This document shows, one piece after another, positions 1-6,569 of a DNA stretch of 6,570 nt. The notes below the pieces were generated by a model. It ran no database searches. It worked only from the letters and a program-made list of their open reading frames with translations, and was not told the origin of the DNA. Source of the stretch: Alphaproteobacteria bacterium (GTDB lineage Bacteria > Pseudomonadota > Alphaproteobacteria > Reyranellales > Reyranellaceae). Within the stretch, counting starts at the first letter, position 1; the number at the start of each line of letters is the position of its first letter. Made by a program: the position numbers and the translations under genes. The stretch spans positions 1-6,570 of the forward strand of contig VBAF01000016.1 of assembly GCA_005884705.1 (NCBI GenBank). Direction: 5' to 3'.

Positions 1-1850
1 TAACCCGAGGTCTGGCCGTGCGCGGCGCGGCGATGGTTGCGGATCACCCGCAGCATGGCGTCGCGGTTGGGCGCGAAGCCCGCGAAGGCGCCCATACCGG
101 CCGCCATCTCGGCGGACGTCGCGTAGGCCACGCCGGTCATGATCGCGGTAAGGGCGCCGGCGATGGCACGGCCGCCCTGTGAATCGTAGCCCAGGCCGCG
201 TGCCATCAAGAGGGCGCCGAGATTGGCGTAGCCCAGACCCAGGGTGCGGTAGCGGTAGCTCAGCTCGGCGATCCGGCGCGACGGGTACTGCGCCATCATC
301 ACCGAGATCTCGAGCACGATGGTCCACAGGCGGCTGGCATGCTCGAGCGCCGCCGTATCGACCGAGCCGTCGTCGCGGCGGAACCGCATCAGGTTCAGCG
401 AAGCGAGGTTGCAGGCCGTGTCGTCGAGGAACATGTACTCCGAGCACGGATTGGAGGCGTTGATCCGGCCGGACTCGGGGCAGGTGTGCCAGTCGTTGAT
501 CGTGGTGTCGAACTGGACGCCGGGATCGGCCGAGTGCCAGGCGGCTTCGGCGACACGGTCCCACAGTGCCGCGGCGCTCACCGTCCTGACCGTCTTGCCG
601 TTGGTGCGCGCGGTCAGCGCCCAGTCGCGATCCTCGGCAACCGCGCGCAGGAAGTCGTCGGTGACCCGCACCGTGTTGTTGGCGTTCTGGCCCGCCACCG
701 AGGCGTACGCCTCCGACTCCCAATCGGTGTCGAAAGCCGGAAACTCGATGTGGCGATAGCCCTGGCGCGCGTACTGGACGACGCGCTGGATGTAGTTCTC
801 CGGCAACTCGGCGCGGCGGGCGGCGACGATCTCGCGGCGCAGGCGCGGGTTCTGCTTGGGATCGAAGCCGTCATCGCACGCCTGCATGATGGCGTTGAGA
901 TGCCGGTTGGCGAGGCGGGAGCCGGCGACCAGCGCGGCCACCTTCTGCTCCTCGAGCATCTTCCACGAGACGAAGGCCTCGATGTCGGGATGGTCGACAT
1001 CGACCACCACCATCTTGGCGGCGCGCCGGGTCGTGCCGCCCGACTTGATGGCGCCCGCCGCACGGTCGCCGATCTTGAGGAAGGACATCAGGCCGGACGA
1101 TTGGCCGCCGCCCGACAGCTTCTCGCCGTCGGCGCGGATGCGGCTGAAGTTGGAGCCGGTGCCCGAGCCGTACTTGAACAGCCGCGCTTCGCGGACCCAC
1201 AGGTCCATGATGCCGCCCTCGCTCACCAGGTCGTCCGAGACGCTCTGGATGAAGCAGGCGTGCGGCTGCGGCCGCTCGTAGGACGAGGCGGAAGGATGGG
1301 CGGTGCCGTCGTGATGATCGACGTACCAATGGCCCTGGCCCGGCCCGTCGATGCCGTAGGCCCAGTGCAGGCCGGTGTTGAACCACTGCGGCGAGTTCGG
1401 CGCGGCCATCTGTGCCGCCAGCATGAAGCAGTGCTCGTCGAAGAAGGTGCGAGCGTCGGCCTCGCTGTCGAAGTAGCCGCCCTTCCAGCCCCAGTAGGTC
1501 CAGGCGCCGGCCATGCGGTTGAAGACCTCGCGCGCGCTGGCCTCGCCGCCGAAGCGCTGGTCGGCCGGCAGCGTCGCGAGCGCCTCCTCGTCGGGCACCG
1601 AGCGCCACAGCCACTCGGGCATGTCGGCTTCGGCGACTTTCTTCAGGCGTCGCGCGACACCGGCGCGCCGGAAGTACTTCTGCGCCAGCACGTCGGTCGC
1701 CACTTGCGACCACGCTTCGGGCACTTCGATGCCGCGCTGCTGGAAGACGATGGTGCCGTCGGGATTGCGGATCTCGGAATCGCCAGCACGGAACGCCATC
1801 CCTTCGAATGGCGCTTTTCCTGCTTGCGTAAACCGACGCTCCAAGCGCAT
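1..1850 (-). CDS. nrdJ: Adenosylcobalamin-dependent (class II) ribonucleotide reductase, N-terminal 616 residues, 3' end outside window
   Basis: Class II ribonucleotide reductase reduces ribonucleotides to deoxyribonucleotides in the cytoplasm, using adenosylcobalamin to make the thiyl radical, so it works with or without oxygen. The frame is open from 1850 to the left edge with no stop. The N-terminus reads MRLERRFTQAG, followed by SEIRNPDG and VATDVLAQKYFRRAG, typical of the long alphaproteobacterial NrdJ. The active-site motif NPCSE gives Asn467, the radical Cys469 and Glu471. Cys199 (HACFIQS) and Cys480 (11 residues after Cys469) fit the redox pair that is re-reduced after each turnover. 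Family members of this type are roughly 1,200 residues, so about half is present. I chose ATG 1850 because it matches family N-termini and has a GGGGGA-like ribosome site at 1857-1862. An in-frame ATG at 1880, directly preceded by a TAA, could add 10 residues. Transcribed divergently from the complex I subunit gene. Identification is firm; only the start is uncertain. Confidence 0.96.
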   Translation of the reverse strand, partial: MRLERRFTQAGKAPFEGMAFRAGDSEIRNPDGTIVFQQRGIEVPEAWSQVATDVLAQKYFRRAGVARRLKKVAEADMPEWLWRSVPDEEALATLPADQRFGGEASAREVFNRMAGAWTYWGWKGGYFDSEADARTFFDEHCFMLAAQMAAPNSPQWFNTGLHWAYGIDGPGQGHWYVDHHDGTAHPSASSYERPQPHACFIQSVSDDLVSEGGIMDLWVREARLFKYGSGTGSNFSRIRADGEKLSGGGQSSGLMSFLKIGDRAAGAIKSGGTTRRAAKMVVVDVDHPDIEAFVSWKMLEEQKVAALVAGSRLANRHLNAIMQACDDGFDPKQNPRLRREIVAARRAELPENYIQRVVQYARQGYRHIEFPAFDTDWESEAYASVAGQNANNTVRVTDDFLRAVAEDRDWALTARTNGKTVRTVSAAALWDRVAEAAWHSADPGVQFDTTINDWHTCPESGRINASNPCSEYMFLDDTACNLASLNLMRFRRDDGSVDTAALEHASRLWTIVLEISVMMAQYPSRRIAELSYRYRTLGLGYANLGALLMARGLGYDSQGGRAIAGALTAIMTGVAYATSAEMAAGMGAFAGFAPNRDAMLRVIRNHRRAAHGQTSG

Positions 1851-1941
1851 CGACGATCCCCCGTGCCCGACTGCCGTCATTTATTTCCGTCGCGGGGTGC
1901 TCGAAGTCCTAGGTTGAGCACACACATATGGGCACGCAACG

Positions 1942-1971
1942 ATACTAAATTACAAAATCTTGTGTGCGCAA
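1942..1971 (-). promoter_or_regulatory. Candidate sigma-70-type promoter for nrdJ
   Basis: On the minus strand a -35-like TTGCGC (1966-1971) lies 18 bases from a -10-like TAGTAT (1942-1947). A start site near 1935 would leave a leader of about 85 bases before nrdJ. The -10 matches the consensus at only 4 of 6 positions, so the prediction is moderate. Support comes from position: it lies in the AT-rich patch upstream of nrdJ, one NrdR-like box fills the spacer and another overlaps the -35, as expected for a repressor-controlled promoter. Confidence 0.4.
1950..1965. promoter_or_regulatory. NrdR box 1 (candidate)
   Basis: The 16-mer TTACAAAATCTTGTGT matches the published NrdR consensus acaCwAtATaTwGtgt at all core positions (C4, W5, A6, A8, T9, T11, W12, G13) and at 12 of 16 overall. 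NrdR is the ATP/dATP-sensing repressor of ribonucleotide reductase genes. The site exactly fills the -35/-10 spacer of the candidate nrdJ promoter. Confidence 0.6.
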
Positions 1972-1984
1972 CTACATTTTGTAG
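1969..1984. promoter_or_regulatory. NrdR box 2 (candidate)
   Basis: The 16-mer CAACTACATTTTGTAG keeps every core position of the NrdR consensus. It contains the perfect interrupted palindrome CTACA-TTT-TGTAG (1972-1984). Its centre is 19 bp from box 1 and exactly 31 bp from box 4. Spacing of about three helical turns is the usual arrangement for paired NrdR boxes. It overlaps the candidate -35 of nrdJ. Confidence 0.6.
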
Positions 1985-1999
1985 ACCAACATGTTGATG
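1984..1999. promoter_or_regulatory. NrdR box 3 (candidate, possibly partial)
   Basis: The 16-mer GACCAACATGTTGATG keeps the NrdR core positions and contains the perfect 10-bp palindrome CAACATGTTG (1987-1996). The outer arms do not match the consensus, so it may be a weaker site or an intermediate half-turn repeat. Its centre is 15 bp from box 2 and 16 bp from box 4. Confidence 0.4.
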
Positions 2000-2015
2000 A
2001 CACTACATGATGCAA
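2000..2015. promoter_or_regulatory. NrdR box 4 (candidate, strong left half only)
   Basis: ACACTACATGATGCAA has a near-perfect left half-site (ACACTACAT against acaCwAtAT). The right half is degenerate: position 11 is A where T is expected. The stretch ACTACAT, then TG three bases on, is shared with box 2 at an exact 31-bp offset (1971-1981 and 2002-2012), which supports a real paired site. Confidence 0.45.
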
Positions 2016-2091
2016 AGTGGCAACACAGGCTGCGAAGGGTCGGAAATCGCATGACGACGAACGATCACGCCGGGCGCTCCGTGCTGTCGCG

Positions 2092-2120
2092 TTGCCAGTC
2101 ACAGGACGCCCGCGTACAAG
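2092..2120 (+). promoter_or_regulatory. Candidate sigma-70-type promoter for the NDUFA12-mlaD-DUF2155 operon
   Basis: TTGCCA (2092-2097, 5 of 6 to the -35 consensus) lies 17 bases from TACAAG (2115-2120, 4 of 6 to the -10). Transcription would start near 2127, leaving a leader of about 22 bases before the ATG at 2149. It lies outside the NrdR-box cluster, so this operon need not share nrdJ control. No other convincing promoter was seen between the boxes and the gene. Confidence 0.42.
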
Positions 2121-2148
2121 CGGCGCGAGGTTTTTCGAGAGTGAGTGA

Positions 2149-2502
2149 ATGACGTTCGGCACCTGGCTCTTCACCAAGATGCGCGGCGAACTTGTCGGTT
2201 CCGACGAGCAGGGCAATCGCTATTTCCAGGACAAACGCCTCATCGACGGTCGGCGCCGCAAGCGCTGGGTGATGTACAACGGCGAAGCCGAGGCCTCGCG
2301 CGTGCCGCCCGACTGGCACGGCTGGCTGCACTACACGACCGACACGTCGCCGCCGCCGGGCGGGATGCCGCGCAAGCCGTGGCAGAAGGAGCATCTGCCC
2401 AATCTCACCGGCACGCCGCTCGCCTACCATCCGCCGGGCTCTTCGGTGGCGGCGAGCGAGAACAAGCCCAAGCCCTCCTACGAGGCCTGGCGCCCCGGAT
2501 GA
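2149..2502 (+). CDS. NADH:ubiquinone oxidoreductase accessory subunit, NDUFA12/B17.2 family
   Basis: This 117-residue protein belongs to the NDUFA12 (B17.2) family, a supernumerary subunit of respiratory complex I present in mitochondria and Alphaproteobacteria. It sits on the peripheral arm and supports complex assembly or stability. Family hallmarks are visible: GSDEQGNRYFQD (residues 17-28), the basic RRRKRWVMYNG (35-45), EASRVPPDWHGWLHY (48-62), then the Pro-rich tail with KPWQKEHLPNLTGTP (76-90) and a terminal YEAWRPG. There is no signal peptide or membrane segment, consistent with a matrix- or cytoplasm-facing subunit. Length is normal for the bacterial form. ATG 2149 follows a GAGAGTGAG stretch (2137-2145) that is a weak ribosome site. 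It is the first gene of the plus-strand set, and the nuo operon itself is not in the window. Confidence 0.94.
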   Translation: MTFGTWLFTKMRGELVGSDEQGNRYFQDKRLIDGRRRKRWVMYNGEAEASRVPPDWHGWLHYTTDTSPPPGGMPRKPWQKEHLPNLTGTPLAYHPPGSSVAASENKPKPSYEAWRPG

Positions 2503-2540
2503 GCACCCCGGATGAGCAGCCGGTGAGGAGAGAGGCGTGA
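2499..2540 (+). CDS. Possible 13-codon bridging ORF (translational coupler)
   Basis: A short frame, MSTPDEQPVRREA, starts at an ATGA overlapping the NDUFA12 stop (2500-2502) and ends with a TGA (2538-2540) overlapping the GTG start of mlaD (2537-2539). It therefore exactly bridges the gap between the two genes. The mlaD ribosome site (AGGAGAGAGG) lies inside it. No clear ribosome site precedes its own ATG, so it would depend on ribosomes terminating on NDUFA12. It may be chance. If real, its role is more likely coupling than a functional peptide. Confidence 0.18.
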   Translation: MSTPDEQPVRREA

Positions 2541-2986
2541 ATCGCAATATCGTCGAGACGATCGTCGGCGCGCTGGTCCTGGTGGTCGCCGGCCTCTTCG
2601 TCTTCTACGCCTTCGCCAAGTCCGATCGCGCCGGACCCGACGGCGTCGAGATCACCGCCCGCTTCGGCCGCATCGACGGGCTGAAGCGCGGCGCCGATGT
2701 CACCCTGAGCGGCGTGAAGATCGGCACCGTCACGGCGATCGAGCTCGACCGCAAGACCTACCAGGCGCTGGTGCGCATGGGTGTGTCATCGAGCGTGCCG
2801 ATCCCCGAGGACACCAACGCCAAGATCGTCAGCGAATCGCTGCTGGGCGGCATGGTGGTGGTGCTTGACCCGGGTGGCGACAAGACGATGCTCAAGCCGG
2901 GCGGCGAGATCCACAATACGCAGGACGCCATTTCCTTCACCGAATTGCTCGCCAAGTTCATGTTCAGCGGCACGGGGTCGAAGTGA
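2537..2986 (+). CDS. mlaD: MlaD-like MCE-domain inner-membrane lipid transport protein
   Basis: MlaD is the substrate-binding MCE subunit of the Mla ABC phospholipid transporter. It is anchored in the inner membrane and forms a hexameric ring in the periplasm to maintain outer-membrane lipid asymmetry. The 149-residue product has one N-terminal membrane helix (about residues 6-27, IVETIVGALVLVVAGLFVFY). An MCE domain follows (about 37-113) with FGRIDGLKRGADVTLSGVKIG (split here as F43-D47 and G48-G63) and ESLLGGMVVVL (100-110). The tail LKPGGEIHNTQDAISFTELL is the usual MlaD C-terminal helix region. The start is GTG 2537 with a strong ribosome site GAGGAGAGAGG (2525-2535); no ATG fits the N-terminal helix. 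No mlaE, mlaF, mlaC or mlaB lies beside it, so the partners must be encoded elsewhere. It ends in TGATG, overlapping the next gene by one base. Confidence 0.93.
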   Translation: MNRNIVETIVGALVLVVAGLFVFYAFAKSDRAGPDGVEITARFGRIDGLKRGADVTLSGVKIGTVTAIELDRKTYQALVRMGVSSSVPIPEDTNAKIVSESLLGGMVVVLDPGGDKTMLKPGGEIHNTQDAISFTELLAKFMFSGTGSK

Positions 2987-3216
2987 TGAACGCACGGGTT
3001 CGCAAGACGCCGCCGACGTGGCGGCAATCCGACGGCAAGCCGGTCTCCTGCCTCGAGAAGATCAAGGTCCTGAACCAGAACATCCAGGAGATCGAGAGCC
3101 TGTGCGCCGACGCGCTGGAGGACGGAGTCCTGATGGGATGCGATGCGGGCCAGATCAAGCAGGCGCTGCACGAGCTGATCGAGGGCTTGCCGGTACCGCA
3201 CGGCAAGAAGAGCTGA
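2986..3216 (+). CDS. Uncharacterised small three-cysteine helical protein
   Basis: I do not recognise a named family. The 76-residue product has a basic, Pro-rich N-terminus (residues 3-15), then CLEKIKVLNQNIQEIESLC (22-40), then ALEDGVLMGCDAGQIKQALHELIEGL (43-68, shown with its Cys at 52). The pattern suggests two or three amphipathic helices, with Cys22, Cys40 and Cys52. There is no signal peptide or membrane segment, so it is probably cytoplasmic. I chose ATG 2986, which overlaps the mlaD stop as TGATG; GTG 2983 directly before it is an alternative adding one residue. Codon use matches the neighbours and both junctions are tight (1-base overlap before, 2-base gap after), so it is very likely a translated member of the operon. 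I have an impression of similar small proteins in other Alphaproteobacteria but cannot verify it here. Confidence 0.8.
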   Translation: MNARVRKTPPTWRQSDGKPVSCLEKIKVLNQNIQEIESLCADALEDGVLMGCDAGQIKQALHELIEGLPVPHGKKS

Positions 3217-3218
3217 GA

Positions 3219-3644
3219 GTGCGCCTCCTCGCGTTCGTCGCGGTGTTCACCGCGGGACTGGCCGCGGCCGCCGCGCAGCAGGCGTCGCCGACCCTGCGGC
3301 CGATTCCGGACGGCGCGGGCAAGCGGGTCGCCGAGTTGCAGGGCCTCGACAAGGTGACGGCGCGGACGCGGCGCTTCTACGCGCCGGTCGGCGAGACGAC
3401 GCGCTTCGGCACGCTCGACATCAAGGTCGGCGACTGCCTGGTCAACACGACGGACGCGCCGCCCGAGTCGGCGGCCTATCTCACCATCATCGACCACAAG
3501 CCGGGCCAGCCCGAGCAGAAGCTGTTCGCCGGCTGGATGTTTGCCTCGACGCCGGCGCTGTCGGCGCTCGACGACGGCGTCTACGACGTGCGCGTGCTGG
3601 CCTGCACGATGCTGCAGGGATCCTCGGCGCCGAGCTCGCGCTGA
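3219..3644 (+). CDS. DUF2155 domain secreted protein
   Basis: This 141-residue protein carries a DUF2155 domain; the family is common in Alphaproteobacteria and has no established function. The N-terminus MRLLAFVAVFTAGLAAAAAQQ is a clear Sec signal peptide (its first 19-20 residues), so the protein is probably periplasmic. The domain runs from about residue 37 to 130: LQGLDKVTARTRRFYAPVGE (40-59), FGTLDIKVGDC (63-73), KLFAGWMFASTPALSALDD (101-119) and VYDVRVLAC (121-129). Cys73 and Cys129 could pair in the periplasm. The start is GTG 3219, two bases after the preceding stop; the AAGAAGAG at the end of that gene can serve as ribosome site, and no ATG fits the signal peptide. The last 64 bases overlap the 3' end of aat on the other strand. 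In related genomes such genes are also found close to aat and accBC (recalled, not checked). Confidence 0.88.
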   Translation: MRLLAFVAVFTAGLAAAAAQQASPTLRPIPDGAGKRVAELQGLDKVTARTRRFYAPVGETTRFGTLDIKVGDCLVNTTDAPPESAAYLTIIDHKPGQPEQKLFAGWMFASTPALSALDDGVYDVRVLACTMLQGSSAPSSR

Positions 3645-4231
3645 AAGCTCGCGGTCCGGTCGACCGCGTCGGCCAGCAGCACCCGGAACTCCTCGCGCGG
3701 CATCTCGAGCGCGCCGAAGCCACGCAGGTGTTCGGTCATGAACTGGCAGTCGAGCAGCCGGAAGCCGCCCTTGATCATCCGGGCCACGAGATGGACCAGC
3801 GCCACCTTGGAGGCGTCGCGCTCGCGGCTGAACATGCTCTCGCCGAAGAACGCCGCACCGACCGACACGCCGTAGAGGCCGCCGACCAACCGGCCGTCGC
3901 GCCGGCATTCGACGCTGTGGGCGTGGCCGCGCTGGAACAGCTCGCCGTAGAGCGCCAGGATCGGCTCGTTGATCCAGCTCTCGGGATGGCCGGGCCGGGG
4001 CTCGGCGCAGGCGCGCATCACCCCGGTGAAGTCGGTGTCGGCGCTGACCTCGAACACGCCCTGGCGGACGGTGCGCGCCAGCCGCTTGGGCAGGTGGAAG
4101 CCGTCGAGCGGCAGCACGGCGCGCAGCCGCGGGTCGAGCCAGTAGAGCTTGGGATCGTCGCGCCGCTCCCCCATGGGAAACACGCCGATGCGATAGGCCT
4201 GCAGCAGGAGGTCGGGGGTGATCTCCAGCAT
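3581..4231 (-). CDS. aat: Leucyl/phenylalanyl-tRNA-protein transferase
   Basis: Aat moves Leu or Phe from an aminoacyl-tRNA to proteins with N-terminal Arg or Lys, creating an N-degron that is delivered by ClpS to ClpAP in the cytoplasm. The 216-residue product shows the family pattern: LLLQAYRIGVFPMG (8-21), YWLDPRLRAVLPLDGFH (30-46), ESWINEPILALYGELF (84-99), GHAHSVE (102-108), LVGGLYGVSVGAAFFGESMF (115-134), then ASKVAL (140-145), LLDCQF (159-164) and GFGALEMPR (171-179). Glu131, Asp161 and Gln163 correspond to the catalytic-region residues of the E. coli enzyme. ATG 4231 begins 5 bases after the accC stop, and an AAGAAG just upstream within accC can act as ribosome site, so translation is probably coupled. 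The C-terminus (about residues 192-216) extends beyond the conserved core; it is the part that overlaps the DUF2155 gene. Confidence 0.96.
   Translation of the reverse strand: MLEITPDLLLQAYRIGVFPMGERRDDPKLYWLDPRLRAVLPLDGFHLPKRLARTVRQGVFEVSADTDFTGVMRACAEPRPGHPESWINEPILALYGELFQRGHAHSVECRRDGRLVGGLYGVSVGAAFFGESMFSRERDASKVALVHLVARMIKGGFRLLDCQFMTEHLRGFGALEMPREEFRVLLADAVDRTASFQRELGAEDPCSIVQASTRTS
3650..3668. terminator. Perfect GC-rich hairpin just after the DUF2155 stop (possible terminator or RNA block)
   Basis: CGCGGTC-CGGTC-GACCGCG forms a perfect 7-bp stem with a 5-base loop, starting 5 bases after the TGA at 3642-3644. There is no T tract, so it is not a canonical intrinsic terminator. It lies inside aat coding sequence on the other strand. 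A second perfect palindrome, CTCGGCGCCGAG, is at 3623-3634. In GC-rich DNA both could be chance, but the position between convergent operons is suggestive. Confidence 0.25.
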
Positions 4232-4236
4232 GCCGG

Positions 4237-5555
<1,319 letters not shown>

Positions 5556-5556
<1 letters not shown>

Positions 5557-6017
5557 TATTCGACGATCATCAGGACTTCGCCGAATTCGACCGGCCGGGC
5601 ATTGTCGATCAGCACCTGGCTGACCGTGCCGGCCTTGGGCGCCTTGATCGGATTGAAGGTCTTCATCGCCTCGATGATCAGCAGGGTCTGGCCCGCCGTG
5701 ACCTTGTCGCCGATATTGACGAAGACCGGCTTGCCGGGCTCCGGCGACAGGTAGGCCGTCCCGACCATCGGCGACTTCACCGCGCCGGGATGCTTGCCGA
5801 CATCGCTGGTAGCGGCGGCCAGCCCACCGGCGGCAGGTGCCGTCGCGGGTGCAGCGACCGGCGCCATGGCGGCGATCGGCGCAGCCGTCGCCACGGCAGG
5901 GCGGGCGACACGGATCCGCCGGTCGCCATCGGCCAGCTCGATCTCGACGAGCTTGGTCTCCTCGAGGATGGCCGCGAGCTTGCGGATGAAGTCGGTGTCC
6001 ATCTCGAACTTGGCCAT
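5556..6017 (-). CDS. accB: Acetyl-CoA carboxylase, biotin carboxyl carrier protein
   Basis: AccB carries the covalently bound biotin that shuttles between biotin carboxylase and carboxyltransferase. The 153-residue protein has the usual layout. An N-terminal segment (1-39, with IRKLAAILEETKLVEIELAD) contacts AccC. A flexible Ala/Pro linker spans about 40-70. The biotinyl domain (about 78-153) contains VKSPMVGTAYLSPEPGKPFV-type sequence and the biotinylation motif EAMK, with Lys119 as the modified lysine. ATG 6017 has a good ribosome site, GGGAGAAG at 6021-6028. The gap from aroQ is 18 bases, and the stop overlaps the accC start by one base. In E. coli AccB represses its own operon; whether that holds here cannot be judged from the sequence. 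Confidence 0.97.
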
Positions 6018-6035
6018 GGGCTTCTCCCGAAAGGC

Positions 6036-6512
6036 TTAACGCGCCAGCAGGCGGGCGAGCGCCTGCAGGGCCAGGAGGTACCCCTGGCTGCCGAGCCCGG
6101 CGATCACGCCAATCGCGGCTGGGCTTATATAGGAGTGATGCCGGAAGGCTTCACGCTTGTAGATGTTGGAAAGATGGACCTCGACCGCCGGCAGCTCGGC
6201 GGCATTGAGGGCGTCCAGCAGGGCGACGGAGGTATGGGTATAAGCCCCGGCATTGATCACGATGGCCGAATTGCTGTCCCGCGCCGCCTGGATGCGGTCG
6301 ACCAGCACGCCCTCGTGGTTGCTCTGGGCGAACTCGACGGCGAGGCCGAGGCGCGCGGCTTCCGCCCGGCAAGCCTTCTCGACGTCCGCCAGGGTTTCCC
6401 GGCCGTAGATTTCGGGCTGCCGCTTGCCCAGCATGTTGAGATTGGGCCCGTTGAGCACCAGCACCGGCTTCGTCTTCGAGGCCGGTGGGCGCCGGGCGGC
6501 CTTCACGGCCAA
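6036..6512 (-). CDS. aroQ: Type II 3-dehydroquinate dehydratase
   Basis: AroQ dehydrates 3-dehydroquinate to 3-dehydroshikimate, the third step of the shikimate route to aromatic amino acids. The 158-residue protein carries the type II signatures: LVLNGPNLNMLGKRQPEIYG (18-37) with Asn24, Arg31 and the catalytic Tyr36; QSNHEG (63-68); IVINAGAYTHTS (84-95) with Asn87 and His93; EVHLSNIYKREAFRHHSYIS (111-130) with the catalytic-site His113. The start is taken as TTG 6512, because a consensus GGAGG lies 6 bases upstream (6519-6523). The in-frame GTG two codons later would be 12 bases from it, and the first in-frame ATG is residue 27, inside the active-site loop. The first 14 residues form a basic extension ahead of the core. 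It is the first gene of the aroQ-accB-accC-aat set. Confidence 0.97.
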   Translation of the reverse strand: MAVKAARRPPASKTKPVLVLNGPNLNMLGKRQPEIYGRETLADVEKACRAEAARLGLAVEFAQSNHEGVLVDRIQAARDSNSAIVINAGAYTHTSVALLDALNAAELPAVEVHLSNIYKREAFRHHSYISPAAIGVIAGLGSQGYLLALQALARLLAR

Positions 6513-6518
6513 GGGCTG

Positions 6519-6523
6519 CCTCC
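6519..6523 (-). promoter_or_regulatory. Ribosome binding site deciding the TTG start of aroQ
   Basis: On the minus strand GGAGG is followed by a 6-base spacer (CAGCCC) and then TTG. This is the best Shine-Dalgarno match in the window and places initiation at the rare TTG codon rather than the GTG two codons downstream. Confidence 0.7.
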
Positions 6524-6540
6524 GTCTTGTGTCGGGCGGC

Positions 6541-6569
6541 CTTATAGCAGCATCTAGCGGTTCTGACGC
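6541..6569 (-). promoter_or_regulatory. Candidate sigma-70-type promoter for aroQ-accB-accC-aat
   Basis: On the minus strand TATAAG (6541-6546, 5 of 6 to the -10 consensus) lies 17 bases from GCGTCA (6564-6569, 3 of 6 to the -35). A start near 6534 would give a leader of about 20 bases containing the GGAGG site. The -10 and spacing are good and the -35 is weak. The upstream sequence beyond the window edge cannot be inspected. Confidence 0.42.

Noticed and set aside
871..1713. Minus-strand frame of 280 codons within nrdJ
   Set aside because: It is a frame-shifted shadow of nrdJ, which itself reads through without a stop in the neighbouring frame. It has no motifs.
1921..1936. A fifth NrdR box around CACACATATGGGCA
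   Set aside because: The centre resembles the consensus, but core position 6 and the right half do not match, and spacing to the other boxes is irregular.
339..1997. Long plus-strand open frame of 552 codons opposite nrdJ
   Set aside because: It is antisense to a clearly conserved reductase. Its translation is a low-complexity run rich in Arg, Val, Gly and Ala, with no family motif. Long antisense frames are expected in GC-rich DNA.
1851..2110. Cobalamin riboswitch upstream of the B12-dependent reductase
   Set aside because: A GCCACT-like stretch occurs on the minus strand near 2025, but the conserved B12-box and the other core elements are missing. The stretch also lies upstream of the candidate promoter, so it would not be transcribed.
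1950..2216. Minus-strand 88-codon frame in the intergenic region
   Set aside because: It overlaps the NDUFA12 gene start and the regulatory palindromes, has atypical composition for this genome and shows no recognisable motif.
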